The notes beneath the pieces were generated by a model. That model had not been told where the DNA came from. It did not search any database and saw nothing but the letters and a program-made list of their open reading frames with translations. A stretch of 64,000 nucleotides of DNA from Candidatus Accumulibacter contiguus (GTDB lineage Bacteria; Pseudomonadota; Gammaproteobacteria; Burkholderiales; Rhodocyclaceae): contig NZ_SPMX01000025.1 in NCBI RefSeq assembly GCF_012940005.1, positions 52,249 through 116,248 on the forward strand, given 5' to 3'. The position numbers and the translations under genes are program-made. Below are positions 37,315 to 46,729 of the stretch, in pieces. Position 1 is the stretch's first letter; the number at the start of each line of letters is the position of its first letter.

Positions 37315-38387
37315 ACAACCCAGCCATTCCAGATCGCGAAGCGGGAGGACCGCTCATGATCGCCGTTGCCAGCGCAGCAAGCGGCAAGCTGCGATCGACC
37401 GCGCCCCGTTTGACCGCTTCCCTCGGCATGCCGTAAACGATACAAGTCGCCTCGTCCTGTGCCAGCGTATAAGCGCCGGCATCGTGCATCTCCTTGAGTC
37501 CGCGCGCGCCGTCATCGCCCATGCCGGTCATGATCACACCCATGGCATTGTTGCCGGCATACTTGGCAACCGATCGAAACAGCACATCGACCGACGGGCG
37601 ATGGCGATTGACCGGTGGTCCATCCTTCACCTCGACCAGGTATTGCGCGCCGCTGCGCGTCAGTTGCATGTGCTTGCCGCCGGGTGCAATCAGTGCCAGA
37701 CCGGGCAGGACTCGCTGCCCATTCCTCGCTTCCTGCACCGAGATTTCACAGAGGCCATCAAGGCGTGCGGCAAAAGCGGCGGTAAACATCTCCGGCATGT
37801 GCTGAACGATGACGATTCCCGGCGAGACGCGCGGCAGTTCGGTCAGCAGGGCTTCCAGGGCGACCGTTCCGCCGGTGGACGTGCCGATGGCGACCAGGCG
37901 CTCGGTTGTCTGTGCCATCGCCAGACGCGGCCTTGCCGGACTGCGTACCGCCGTGCGGACGCCACGCTGCACGGCTCCCATATTGGCACGCGCGGCAGCT
38001 TTGACGGCAGCGATCAGGTTGTCGCTCGAATCCTCAAGAAAACTCCCGACGCCGAGGCCGGGCTTGCTGATGATCGCAACGGCCCCGGCTGCCAGGGCCT
38101 GCAGGGTCGTTTCCGCCCCGACGGTGGTCAGCGATGAGCAGATCAGCACCGGCGTCGGTCGTTCCGCCATCAGTTGGCCGAGAAAGGTGATGCCGTCCAT
38201 GCGCGGCATTTCGATGTCGAGCGTCAGCACGTCAGGCCAGTCGCGGCGCATTTTTTTCGATCGCGAAGATCGGATCGTGGGCCGTGGCGATGACGCGGAT
38301 CCCGGGATCGCGGTCGAGGATGGTGCTCATGACCCGGCGTACCACGGCCGAGTCGTCGACGACCATGACCTTGATTTCTCGTGCCAT
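37313..38387 (-). CDS. cheB: CheB protein-glutamate methylesterase, frame broken at an A7 run
   Basis: A receiver domain and a CheB methylesterase domain in two frames. The first part (start 38387, [20 protein letters not shown]) runs to IFAIEK, and the second resumes [20 protein letters not shown], the phosphoacceptor region. At the junction the minus strand has seven A's (38251-38257); six would give a continuous frame, and the total length of 1075 bases is one over a codon multiple. The C-terminal domain has the catalytic triad regions GTSTGG (Ser), VQHMPEMFT (His) and GMGDDGA (Asp). CheB removes methyl groups from chemoreceptors and, when phosphorylated, resets adaptation. No cheR is in the operon. 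A sequencing error or translational slippage at A7 could both explain it. Confidence 0.9.
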
Positions 38388-38412
38388 CAGCGCCTCACGT
38401 TTCAGATAGACA

Positions 38413-38949
38413 TTAAGTTTCAATCATCGGCGGGGTGATCGACACCATTTCGTCGATCGACAGGACACGCGCGATGTCGAGAATGATCACGAAGCGGCCA
38501 TTGACGCGTGCCATTCCGGCGATGAAGTCGGCGTTGACGCGTGTACCGAAAGCCGGGGCGGGTTCGATGCTCCCGGCAGCAATCTCCATCACCGCGTTGA
38601 CGCCATCGACGATCAATCCCAGGGTGTACAGCGCTCCCGCATGTTCCGTTTCGACGATGACGATGCAAGTGCGTTTACCCACGCCGGTGGCCGTGCGACC
38701 GAAGCGAACCGCGAGGTCGATCACCGGCACCACCGCGCCGCGCAGGTTGATGACGCCACGGACCGAGCGCGGCATCATCGGCACGCCGGTGGGCACGCTG
38801 TACTCAATGATTTCCCGGATGCGCAGGATATCGATGGCATATACGTCATCAGCCAGGCGGAAGGCGAGATACAGCGAGGTGTCGCCGACATCCGGACCGG
38901 CCGCTCTGCCGGCCACGTGCCGGCTGGCTGCCAACAGTTCTGTGCTCAT
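38413..38949 (-). CDS. cheW: CheW coupling protein
   Basis: A 178-residue CheW-like protein. The core (about 25-165) has [20 protein letters not shown], the [20 protein letters not shown] signature and [11 protein letters not shown]. CheW links chemoreceptors to the CheA kinase at the cytoplasmic membrane. It has a slightly long N-terminus of 25 residues before the domain. Its start is 11 bases after the MCP stop codon at 38960 and its end is followed 26 bases later by cheB, consistent with a single operon transcribed from 45 kb. Confidence 0.95.
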   Translation of the reverse strand: MSTELLAASRHVAGRAAGPDVGDTSLYLAFRLADDVYAIDILRIREIIEYSVPTGVPMMPRSVRGVINLRGAVVPVIDLAVRFGRTATGVGKRTCIVIVETEHAGALYTLGLIVDGVNAVMEIAAGSIEPAPAFGTRVNADFIAGMARVNGRFVIILDIARVLSIDEMVSITPPMIET

Positions 38950-38959
38950 GGCGCATCCC

Positions 38960-40840
38960 TCAGAATCGTTCGTAGTCTTTCAGCGGGTGATTTGCCGCAG
39001 ACTCGCGTTTCGCCTTGCCCGGTTTGGCGGTCCGGCCGGGGCGCGCCGGCATGGCCTGGTCGTTGCCGGCAAGCGTGAACTGCGCCATCAACTCGTTGAG
39101 GTTTTCGGCCTGGGCGTTCATCTCTTCGGCCGTGGCCGAGAGTTCTTCGGCGGTCGCGGCGTTCTGCTGCGTGACGGTGTTCAACTGCGCCATCGCCTGA
39201 CTGATCTGGTCGGCGCCGGTCGTCTGTTCTTCCGATGCGGCGGTGATCTCGCCCACCAGATCAGCCGTCTTGCGAATCGACGGCAGCATGGTCTCGAACA
39301 GGCTGCCGGCACGTTCGGCGGTTTCGACGCTGCTGCTTGCCAGTTCGCCAATCTCCTGCGCGGCGATCTGGCTGCGTTCGGCCAGTTTCCTGACCTCGGC
39401 CGCGACGACGGCAAAACCCTTGCCATGTTCGCCGGCTCGTGCCGCTTCGATCGCCGCATTCAGCGCCAGCAGATCGGTGCGGTAGGCAATGTCGTCGATG
39501 ATCGAGATCTTGCCGGCGATCGATTTCATCGCCGCGACCGTCGAACGAACGGCTTCGCCGCCAGCCAGCGCGTCTGCCGCCGATTGGCGCGCGATCGCGT
39601 CGGTGGTCTTGGCGTTGTCGGTGTTCTGCGCAATCGACGCCGACATCTGCTCCATCGCCGAGGTCGTCTGTTCGAGGCTTGCCGCCTGCTCCGAGGTGGC
39701 TTGCGAAAGAAGCTGCGAGGTGGCCGATACCTGCGTCGAGGCGTTCGAGAGTTCGCCAGCCGAGGTGTTCACCTGCGCGATCGTCGCCGACAGTTTGGCC
39801 AGCGTGTTATTCACGCTGGCCTGCAGGGCGCCAAAGTCACCCTGATATTCGGCGTCGATGCTCTGGCCGAGATCGCCCCGTTCAACCGCCGCCATGACCC
39901 GCTTGACGTCGTTGATCGGATCCACCACTGCGTCCATCGTGCGGTTGAGTCCTTCGATGATGTTGCGATATTCGCCCTGGTGCCTGGCTGCATCGACACG
40001 CGTCTCCAGCCGGCCTTTCGCCGCTGCGGTCGACAGCGCGCCGGCATCGCCGATCATCGCGTGCACTGCATCCTTGACCATCATCACGGCACGAAACACG
40101 GCCCCGGCTTCATCTCGCCCGGTGGTGTCGAGCTTGAAGTCGAAATCGCCTGCTGCCATGCGGCCGGATACTTCGACGACCGTATTCAGCGGGCCCGAAA
40201 TCGAACGCGAGATCGCCCAACCCATGGCCGTCAATAGCGCCAGCAAGGCCAGTGAAATCGATACCAACTGGATCAGGACGCGGCGGAAGACGACATCGAC
40301 ATCGTCAATGTAGATGCCGGTGCCGATCACCAGATTCCATGGCGCAAACAGCACCGCATGACCGATCTTGGGCGAAGCGGCCTGCGTGCCCGGTTTGGGG
40401 AAGTCGTATGCGACATAACCGCCTCCAGCCTTGGCGACGCTGATCAGTTCCCGGATCAGGTATTTGCCATTGGCATCCTTGAGATCGATCTTGTTGGTTC
40501 CCTCGAAGTCGCGGGTGGCCGGCATCAGGTAGAAGAGTCCTTCAGGATCGAAGACGAACAGATAGTTACCTCCTTCGTAGCGCATGTAGCGCAGGGCATC
40601 AAGTGCGGTGTCCCTGGCCTCCTTGTCGGTGAGCTTGCCGGTAGCCGACAGTTGATGATAGTGCTCGAGAACCCCGCTCCCAGCCTCGATCAGGCTCTTG
40701 ATTCGCTGCTTGCGGTCTTCGAGCATGTTGTCGCGAATCGAAACCAGCGACACCGTGCAGAAGAGCAACAGGCCAATCGCCGTGAGACCTCCCCAGAGCA
40801 GGTTGCGTGTGCTCACCTTCATCGACCGTAACCAGTTCAT
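38960..40840 (-). CDS. Methyl-accepting chemotaxis protein with single Cache domain
   Basis: A 626-residue chemoreceptor. TM1 at about 12-32, a periplasmic single Cache domain (about 40-185; [34 protein letters not shown]), TM2 at about 190-212, HAMP-type linkers (about 215-320) and the signalling hairpin with [20 protein letters not shown]. Small-molecule ligands such as carboxylates bind this Cache type in known receptors. The C-terminus is a flexible basic linker ending DYERF, which fits the aromatic-x-x-aromatic pattern of CheR/CheB tethers. ATG 40840 has GAGGTGA upstream. Second receptor of the operon. Confidence 0.93.
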   Translation of the reverse strand: MNWLRSMKVSTRNLLWGGLTAIGLLLFCTVSLVSIRDNMLEDRKQRIKSLIEAGSGVLEHYHQLSATGKLTDKEARDTALDALRYMRYEGGNYLFVFDPEGLFYLMPATRDFEGTNKIDLKDANGKYLIRELISVAKAGGGYVAYDFPKPGTQAASPKIGHAVLFAPWNLVIGTGIYIDDVDVVFRRVLIQLVSISLALLALLTAMGWAISRSISGPLNTVVEVSGRMAAGDFDFKLDTTGRDEAGAVFRAVMMVKDAVHAMIGDAGALSTAAAKGRLETRVDAARHQGEYRNIIEGLNRTMDAVVDPINDVKRVMAAVERGDLGQSIDAEYQGDFGALQASVNNTLAKLSATIAQVNTSAGELSNASTQVSATSQLLSQATSEQAASLEQTTSAMEQMSASIAQNTDNAKTTDAIARQSAADALAGGEAVRSTVAAMKSIAGKISIIDDIAYRTDLLALNAAIEAARAGEHGKGFAVVAAEVRKLAERSQIAAQEIGELASSSVETAERAGSLFETMLPSIRKTADLVGEITAASEEQTTGADQISQAMAQLNTVTQQNAATAEELSATAEEMNAQAENLNELMAQFTLAGNDQAMPARPGRTAKPGKAKRESAANHPLKDYERF

Positions 40841-40930
40841 CTTTCACCTCGACATTCTGAATAATTGGACAAGAAATGATGCCCGCAGGCGTTTGCTGCC
40901 GCCGGAAACGAGCCGTGCCGGTGCCGTCGA

Positions 40931-43096
40931 TCAATTCTTCGCATGCTTGCCGTGGCCAGCGCCTGCGCAAAGCCGTACCAGTGCCTGCACGTCGAGGATC
41001 ATGCCGACCTCGCCGTTGCCGATGATCGTGCAGCCCGACACCGCCGGTGTTTCGGCAAACAAGGGACCGAGCGGCTTGATCACCGTCTGGCACTTGCCAT
41101 GGATGCGATCGACGACCAGACCCGCCTGTCGGCTGCCGTAACGGACGACAATGACGCGCGGTCGAGGGTGCCGTGGCCCCTGTTCATCGAAAAGCTCGCG
41201 CAGGCGAACGAAGGGCAGCGCCTGCTCACGCAGTTCGAGGTATCCCCGATCGCCGACATCCGGCGGTAGTTCGATGCACTCGACGACCATGTCGAGCGGG
41301 ATGATGAAGTGCGAACTGCCGACGCCGACGTGAAAGCCGTCGATGATCGCCAGCGTCAGCGGCAGACAAAGGCGCATGGTCGTGCCTTGTCCTGGCACCG
41401 ATTCGATGTCGAGCGTGCCGCGCAAGGCCTCGATATTGCTGCGCACGACATCCATCCCGACCCCGCGGCCGGAGAGGCTGGTCACTTTTGCTGCCGTCGA
41501 AAACCCGGGTGCGAGAATCAGCCGATAGACCTCCTGATCGGAAAGATGGGCGTCCGGAGCGACCATGCCATTCTCGATCGCCTTCCTCAGGATGCGATCA
41601 CGATCGAGGCCGCCGCCATCGTCACTGACTTCGATATTGATGCTGCCGGACTCGTGATAGGCACGCAGTTCGACCGTGCCGCGTGCGGGCTTGCCACGCG
41701 CCATGCGCGTTTCGGCCGGCTCGATGCCATGGTCGATCGAGTTGCGCACCAGATGCATCAAGGGGTCGCCGATCTTGTCGACCATCGACTTGTCGAGTTC
41801 GGATTCGGCACCCCGGACACGCAACTCGATATCCTTGCCCAGTTCCCTGGAAACGTCGCGAACGACACGCGGAAAGCGGGAGAAAACCTCGCCGATGGCG
41901 ACCATGCGCAAGCGCAGGGTCATGTCACGAATGTCCTGGACGAGAGATAGCAGCACTTCCGCCGATTCCTGAATATCGGGCCGCTGGATACGGCTGATCT
42001 GCAGATGTGTCCCGACGCCGGCGATGACCAATTCGCCGACCCGGTCGATCAGTGCGTCGAGCCGATCGGAAGGAACCTTGACGATCCGGGCTTCGCCGCT
42101 GCGCTTTTCCTCGACGCGCTTCTGCTGGTCCGCGGCGGCCTCGACGACCTGCGGCGGCACCGCTCCCTGTTCGACCAGGATCTCGCCGATACGGGCATGT
42201 GGCTCCTGCTGTTTCTGCACCGCCAGCGCCTCTGCCAGTTCGTTGGCGGTCACCGAACCACAGGCCACGAGCATCTCGCCGATGCGCTCGGCATCCTGAT
42301 GGTGGGATTCGATCAGCGCGAGGTAGGCAGAAATCTGGCTCTGCGGCGGCACGATGACGATCTGCGAGCCCTCCCGGATGAAATCGAAGACGCCTTCGAT
42401 CTCTGCCTTGCTGGCACGGCTCGCCAGGGCCACTTCGAAGCCCAGATAGCAGATCTCGGGGTCTGCGGCGGCAAACTCCGGTACGGCGTCGACGATCGTT
42501 TCAACATGCAGCAGCTTGCCGTACTGGGAGAGGTAATTGATGAAGGCCAGCGGATCCATGCCGTCCTGCAACACCTGTCTGCCCGGGCGCAGCGAGATAT
42601 GCCAGTGGTCAGAGCCCATCGCGCCACCGTCGCCGGCACCGATCCCGGCTTCGGAGGAATGCGGTTCGGCCGCGGGCGGCGCCACGACAGCGCCGCCGCC
42701 AGTTCCGAGAACGGCCTGCAGGCGTGACAGCAATTGGTCGCTACGCGCGACCGGAACCTCGGTGTTCTCGGCGATCGCGGCAATCAGGTTGGCGATGTGG
42801 TCCTGGCATGCGAGCAGCAGACTGATCAGATCGCTGTCGAATTGCAGTTTGCCGTTGCGCAGGCGATCGAGGACGTTCTCGACGACGTGCGCGAAACGCA
42901 CCACCTCGTCAAGACCGAACAGGCCGCCGGAACCCTTGATGGTATGTGCGCAGCGAAAAAGGGCGTTCATGTCGTCTTCCTGGCCGCTGCCGTCCTCTGC
43001 ACGCAGCAGGATCGCCTCCATTTCGGCGAGGAGTTCCCTGGCCTCTTCCATGAAGGTTCCGAGTGCCTGCGCAAGGTCCTGGGCGGCGTCGTTCAC
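40931..43096 (-). CDS. cheA: CheA chemotaxis histidine kinase with tandem IGE-motif repeats
   Basis: A 721-residue kinase. HPt domain (about 1-115) with phosphoacceptor H51 in CAHTIKGSGGLFGLDEV; an intermediate domain (about 165-270); two repeats of about 30 residues beginning RIGEMLVACGSVTANELAEA and RIGEILVEQGAVPPQVVEAA; dimerisation and HATPase (HLVRNSIDHGIE, DDGGGLDRDRI, GRGVGMDVV) and a C-terminal CheW-like domain. The double RIGE..L repeat resembles the N-terminal modules of type II secretion/type IV pilus ATPases and is absent from E. coli CheA. The GTG at 43096 overlaps the STAS stop (GTGA) and follows GGAAGG, so it is the start; an upstream ATG at 43189 would overlap the STAS gene by a third. 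Confidence 0.93.
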   Translation of the reverse strand: MNDAAQDLAQALGTFMEEARELLAEMEAILLRAEDGSGQEDDMNALFRCAHTIKGSGGLFGLDEVVRFAHVVENVLDRLRNGKLQFDSDLISLLLACQDHIANLIAAIAENTEVPVARSDQLLSRLQAVLGTGGGAVVAPPAAEPHSSEAGIGAGDGGAMGSDHWHISLRPGRQVLQDGMDPLAFINYLSQYGKLLHVETIVDAVPEFAAADPEICYLGFEVALASRASKAEIEGVFDFIREGSQIVIVPPQSQISAYLALIESHHQDAERIGEMLVACGSVTANELAEALAVQKQQEPHARIGEILVEQGAVPPQVVEAAADQQKRVEEKRSGEARIVKVPSDRLDALIDRVGELVIAGVGTHLQISRIQRPDIQESAEVLLSLVQDIRDMTLRLRMVAIGEVFSRFPRVVRDVSRELGKDIELRVRGAESELDKSMVDKIGDPLMHLVRNSIDHGIEPAETRMARGKPARGTVELRAYHESGSINIEVSDDGGGLDRDRILRKAIENGMVAPDAHLSDQEVYRLILAPGFSTAAKVTSLSGRGVGMDVVRSNIEALRGTLDIESVPGQGTTMRLCLPLTLAIIDGFHVGVGSSHFIIPLDMVVECIELPPDVGDRGYLELREQALPFVRLRELFDEQGPRHPRPRVIVVRYGSRQAGLVVDRIHGKCQTVIKPLGPLFAETPAVSGCTIIGNGEVGMILDVQALVRLCAGAGHGKHAKN

Positions 43097-43422
43097 GGCA
43101 CCTTCCTTGCCGATTCCGTCGCCGAAATGAACAAGGGATCTCCCAGCAGGCCACCGAGATTGGCCAGATCGATCAGGCGCAGAACGCACGGCGGATGATT
43201 GACGAAGCGCACACGCTTGCCCGGATTGCGTTTGGCGATCAGCATCAGTTGCAGACCGGCCGTATCGATCTCGGCGATGCCGCCCAGGTCGATCTCGATT
43301 TCGTCGGCAGCGCGCATGACGTCCGCCAGCCCGGCCTTGATTTCGGCGACCTCATAGATGGTCAACTCCCCGTCCAGAGTCAGCCGCGCCGTCTGCCCGC
43401 TGCTCTCGATGACGATGCTCAT
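43093..43422 (-). CDS. STAS-domain protein (anti-sigma-factor antagonist-like)
   Basis: A 109-residue single STAS domain: LDGELTIYEVAEIKAGLADV, then IDLGGIAEIDTAGLQLMLIA, whose conserved Asp is followed by Thr (the phosphorylatable position is often Ser/Thr). It lies seven bases after cheY and overlaps cheA by four bases, so it is translationally coupled to the kinase. STAS proteins in chemotaxis-like operons may act as phospho-dependent partners of the kinase complex; the precise role here is not known. Confidence 0.92.
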   Translation of the reverse strand: MSIVIESSGQTARLTLDGELTIYEVAEIKAGLADVMRAADEIEIDLGGIAEIDTAGLQLMLIAKRNPGKRVRFVNHPPCVLRLIDLANLGGLLGDPLFISATESARKVP

Positions 43423-43429
43423 CGTCGCC

Positions 43430-43798
43430 TCACATCATCAACAGTCTGGAAACCGCCGCCAGCATCTGCTGGGGCTGGAAAGGCTTGACCACCCAGGCCT
43501 TGGCGCCGGCCTCCTGGCCGGCCTTCTTCTTTTCCTCATTGCCTTCGGTGGTCAGCATGATCACCGGAACGAAGCGGTAGGCGGCGTTCTTTTTCATTTC
43601 CCGGACAAAGGTGATGCCATCCATGTTGGGCATATTGACATCGCTGATCACCAGATGCACTTTCTGCCCCATCAGTTTGGCCAGCGCGTCCTTGCCGTCG
43701 CAGGCCTCGATCACCTCAAAGCCGCCGCCCTTGAGCGCCATGCTGACGACCTGCCGCATCGAAGCGGAATCGTCGACGACCAGGATGGTCTTGCCCAT
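43430..43798 (-). CDS. cheY: CheY-type response regulator
   Basis: A 122-residue single receiver domain. Acidic pocket DD at 8-9, phosphoacceptor Asp in VISDVNMPNMDG (about 53), switch Thr in LTTEG and Lys in WVVKPFQP (about 105). It should be phosphorylated by CheA and act on the flagellar motor or another output such as type IV pili. Located between the first MCP and the STAS gene in the same operon, 21 bases from the MCP stop. Confidence 0.94.
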   Translation of the reverse strand: MGKTILVVDDSASMRQVVSMALKGGGFEVIEACDGKDALAKLMGQKVHLVISDVNMPNMDGITFVREMKKNAAYRFVPVIMLTTEGNEEKKKAGQEAGAKAWVVKPFQPQQMLAAVSRLLMM

Positions 43799-43819
43799 GT
43801 CAATCTCCCATTGTCCAGG

Positions 43820-45001
43820 TTAGAAAAAGGTGATTTCGCTCGCCGCCACCTGCCCCTGTGCAGCCGGGTGCTGCGCATCGTGCTGTTCGAGCGTGGTGTA
43901 AGTTTGTTCGAGTTGAGCAATCCACTTCTGCACGTCGAAAGGTTCCGGCGTCTCGCCGCCTGCGATGCGCGCCTCTTCTGCACGTGTGCGCGCCAGAAGA
44001 CGCTCGATATCCTGGCAGACCGCGCTCAGAATCTGGCTCATGCGATCCTGGAATTGCAGATGCACGAGTACCGCTTCGACCTTCTCGCGGACGCTCTGGC
44101 TGCCTTCGGCCATGTGCTGCGACGAATCGCTGAGTCCTTGCACGACGCTGCTGAAACGTTCCAGTACGGCGGCCATGGTCACTTCCGAACTGGCCATCAG
44201 CGATTCGTTCTGGCGTGACATTTGACCGGCGGAAAGCAGCGCTGACCCGGTCGCCACGTTGACCGTCTCGACTTTGTCCCGGATCTGCTTGGCAAGCGAT
44301 CCCGACTGGTCCGAGAGCTTGCGTACTTCATCGGCAACGACGGCAAAACCCCGCCCGGTCTCGCCGGCCCGCGCCGCTTCGATCGCCGCGTTGAGTGCCA
44401 GCAGATTGGTCTGTTTGGCGATCTCGGCGACCCCGCCGGCCATGCGCTTGAGATCGGCGCTCACTTCCGCCAGGCTCTCGAATTCACGGAGCATTGGTTT
44501 CTGGGCGTCGAAAGCGTCCTTGAGGTAGCCCAGCATCGCTGCCAGTTCACTGCGCGAACGTTCGATCACCGCGACCACACCTTCCGCTGCTTCACGGTCG
44601 CGGGTATCGAGCATAACGCCCAACTGGTTCAGAATGGCCGCGAAGTCACTGGTCAATGCGTTGCCCGCATTCTCGGTTTGTTGGCGTGCGATGGCGACAT
44701 GCGTGGCCCAGCGGGTCAGTGAAGCGGCGGCTACCTGATGCAGGCTGGTGGTATAGGGGGCGATGGCCGGCGGCGCCGCGCCGGTCTCTGCGCGCTCGGC
44801 AAGCAGGCGATCGACAGCAGCCCGGATCGAACGGCGCTCCCAATAAGAGACGCCAGTGGCGAGCACCAGCAGAGCCAGTGTCAGGATCAGGTCGACGGCC
44901 AGCGATGCCTCACTCTTCCAGAACAGCAGGCCAGCGGCGACGGCGGCAAGAAACAGTGGGCCAGTGCCCAGGGGAAGTATTCTTGATGATCGGTCTTGCA
45001 T
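43820..45001 (-). CDS. Methyl-accepting chemotaxis-like protein without a large periplasmic domain
   Basis: A 393-residue membrane receptor. Two hydrophobic segments at about 13-30 and 34-52 are separated by only a few residues, so no periplasmic sensor is present. The cytoplasmic part has the signalling tip ([20 protein letters not shown], then [19 protein letters not shown]). It may sense membrane state or act through protein contacts. It is the first gene of the chemotaxis operon, and the strong GGAGG before the ATG at 45001 lies about 150 bases downstream of a predicted cyclic-di-GMP riboswitch. Confidence 0.92.
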   Translation of the reverse strand: MQDRSSRILPLGTGPLFLAAVAAGLLFWKSEASLAVDLILTLALLVLATGVSYWERRSIRAAVDRLLAERAETGAAPPAIAPYTTSLHQVAAASLTRWATHVAIARQQTENAGNALTSDFAAILNQLGVMLDTRDREAAEGVVAVIERSRSELAAMLGYLKDAFDAQKPMLREFESLAEVSADLKRMAGGVAEIAKQTNLLALNAAIEAARAGETGRGFAVVADEVRKLSDQSGSLAKQIRDKVETVNVATGSALLSAGQMSRQNESLMASSEVTMAAVLERFSSVVQGLSDSSQHMAEGSQSVREKVEAVLVHLQFQDRMSQILSAVCQDIERLLARTRAEEARIAGGETPEPFDVQKWIAQLEQTYTTLEQHDAQHPAAQGQVAASEITFF

Positions 45002-45157
45002 GAGTTCCTCCTGCGTGCTACTTCAGCGCCAGGCTGCGGTCGATCGGGCGCAGAGAAACACGGCCTCGAATCGAAAGGGCCAGGCATGCGGTTACTCTCG
45101 GATGCAAGACTTGGACGGCTGCGGATATCGCATGCCGAGACGAAGATCCCGGTATCA

Positions 45158-45232
45158 GGCAACCCAGCCACCCTCCCGGACTTCGGGTTAGGGCCTGCAG
45201 CTTTGCGTCCGGGGCTTTCGTCCCGTTTGCCA
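45158..45232 (-). ncRNA. Class I cyclic-di-GMP (GEMM-I) riboswitch aptamer
   Basis: On the minus strand the sequence starts GGCAAAC, has a GAAA tetraloop hairpin (CGGGACGAAAGCCCCG), then the diagnostic GGACGCAAAGC, the CCCTAAC receptor region and the closing GGGTTGCC, which pairs with the opening GGCAA. This order and these sequences match the GEMM-I class, known to bind cyclic di-GMP. It lies in the leader of the chemotaxis operon, whose first gene begins 157 bases downstream. No clear terminator or SD-sequestering hairpin was identified by eye, so the sign of control is unknown. Confidence 0.88.
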
Positions 45233-45502
45233 TTCTTACTCGTCCACACATCATAACTGAATAGAGCAGCAATGTGCGACTTCCGGCACATAGCCGGATG
45301 CAGCGAGATTGACAGCAGCTGAGATGGCTGGGCATACTCGTACGTGCGCCATCCAAGTGTCCCCCCTGCAGGCGGCAGGCCAGCGACTTGCGCGCTACCC
45401 GCCAGAGAACTGCGGGAGAAGTTCGGCGCACTGACCACATATCATGGCAAGAATCATGGCAAGAGGCCATGGCCTGCAAGCGGATCGTCTCTGGAGCTTC
45501 CT
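45233..45502. other. Divergent intergenic region between chemotaxis operon and FHA-EAL gene
   Basis: About 270 bases with promoters expected in both directions: the minus-strand one just upstream of the riboswitch (AT-richer 45232-45275) and a plus-strand one before 45503. A repeat pair CTTCCGGCACATAGCCGGA (45281-45299) makes a short stem-loop. An open frame from 45344 precedes the FHA-EAL start but has no family similarity. Confidence 0.5.
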
Positions 45503-46609
45503 GTGAAGAGCAGTCATTGGTTTCTGGAATCCATCGCTGCCGATGGATCCCGTTTGAAATACGACATCGTTGACCTGCCTTTCCGGATCGGTCGTGGCCA
45601 GGAGAACGATCTGGTACTGGCGACACCGGGCCTCAGCCGGAAACACGCCATGTTCGACGACGACATCAGCGCGCAACTGCGCCTGACCGATCTGAACAGC
45701 ACCAACGGCACCTTCGTCAATCGACAGCGCATCGATGGCTCGTGCCTGCTGCGGGAAAACGACATCATTCATTTCTTTACGGCAGAGTTTCGTCTCGGCC
45801 GGCATCAGCCTGATCAGTCGCGCTTCATGCCCTCGACCGACTCGCGAACCCTGTTGATGCCGATGGGCACGAACCTGTCGGAACTCTTCGTCGCCAATGA
45901 GGGCGAGTTTCTCGACCTGCTCAACGGCCAGGGCATTTCCGGCGCCGCCCAGCCCATCGTCGATGCGAACAGTGGGAAAATCTTCGCCTACGAGTTGCTC
46001 GGGCGAGCAAATCATCCGCAACTGTCCGGTAGCCCCATCCGCCTGTTCCAATTGGCAACAGCGCTGAACCGCGAGCTTGATCTCAGCGTGGCCTTTCGCA
46101 AATTCGCGATCACCTCGATGGCTCCGCGCCTGCGCAAATTCCCCCTGTTTATCAACACCCACCCCAAGGAGACTTTCAGCAAGCCGTTTTTTGCTTCGCT
46201 AACTGTCCTGCGCCAGCAGATGCCGGAACTGCAACTGGTTGTCGAAATCCATGAAACCGCAGTCACCGACCCGCTGCGTTTACGTGAATTAGGCGCTTTT
46301 CTGCGCGACATCGGTGTGCGTTTTGCCTACGACGATTTCGGGGCAGGACAGGCCCGCCTGAACGAACTGGGCGAAGCGCCTGCGCACTTCGTGAAATTCG
46401 ACATGGGTCTGCTGCACGACATTCACCTGGCCAGCGAACGCAAACGCCGGGTGATCAGCGATCTCGTCAAACTGGTGCTGAACCTGGGCTCAGTGCCGCT
46501 GGCCGAAGGCATCGAGCTCGAGGCGGAAGCGCAGGTCTGCCGCGACATGGGTTTCCAGCTGATCCAGGGCTATCTGACCGGCAGACCGATTGCCGCCGAC
46601 CAGTTGTAG
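45503..46609 (+). CDS. FHA-EAL protein (likely cyclic-di-GMP phosphodiesterase)
   Basis: A 368-residue cytoplasmic protein. Residues about 20-115 are an FHA phosphothreonine-binding domain (FRIGRGQENDLVL, SRKHAMFDDD, LNSTNGTFVN). Residues about 145-365 are an EAL domain: the EAL motif reads ELLGR, and metal/substrate residues are kept in FINTHP (Asn), VVEIHE (Glu), FAYDDFGAGQA (DD), VKFD (Lys), EGIE (Glu) and FQLIQGY (Gln), so activity is plausible. It would hydrolyse cyclic di-GMP and be steered by a phosphorylated protein. The GTG at 45503 with GGAG six bases upstream starts just before the FHA domain. Divergent from an operon with a cyclic-di-GMP riboswitch. Confidence 0.9.
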   Translation: MKSSHWFLESIAADGSRLKYDIVDLPFRIGRGQENDLVLATPGLSRKHAMFDDDISAQLRLTDLNSTNGTFVNRQRIDGSCLLRENDIIHFFTAEFRLGRHQPDQSRFMPSTDSRTLLMPMGTNLSELFVANEGEFLDLLNGQGISGAAQPIVDANSGKIFAYELLGRANHPQLSGSPIRLFQLATALNRELDLSVAFRKFAITSMAPRLRKFPLFINTHPKETFSKPFFASLTVLRQQMPELQLVVEIHETAVTDPLRLRELGAFLRDIGVRFAYDDFGAGQARLNELGEAPAHFVKFDMGLLHDIHLASERKRRVISDLVKLVLNLGSVPLAEGIELEAEAQVCRDMGFQLIQGYLTGRPIAADQL

Positions 46610-46729
46610 CGGGGGGTCTCTTGATGTTCTCCCGTATTCAGACCCGCTGTTTCCGCAGCCTCCAGGCGGTCGGCGAGTATCCCTGCTTCAGAATACCATT
46701 GGTCAGAAAATGCCACCCGAAGGATGCCC

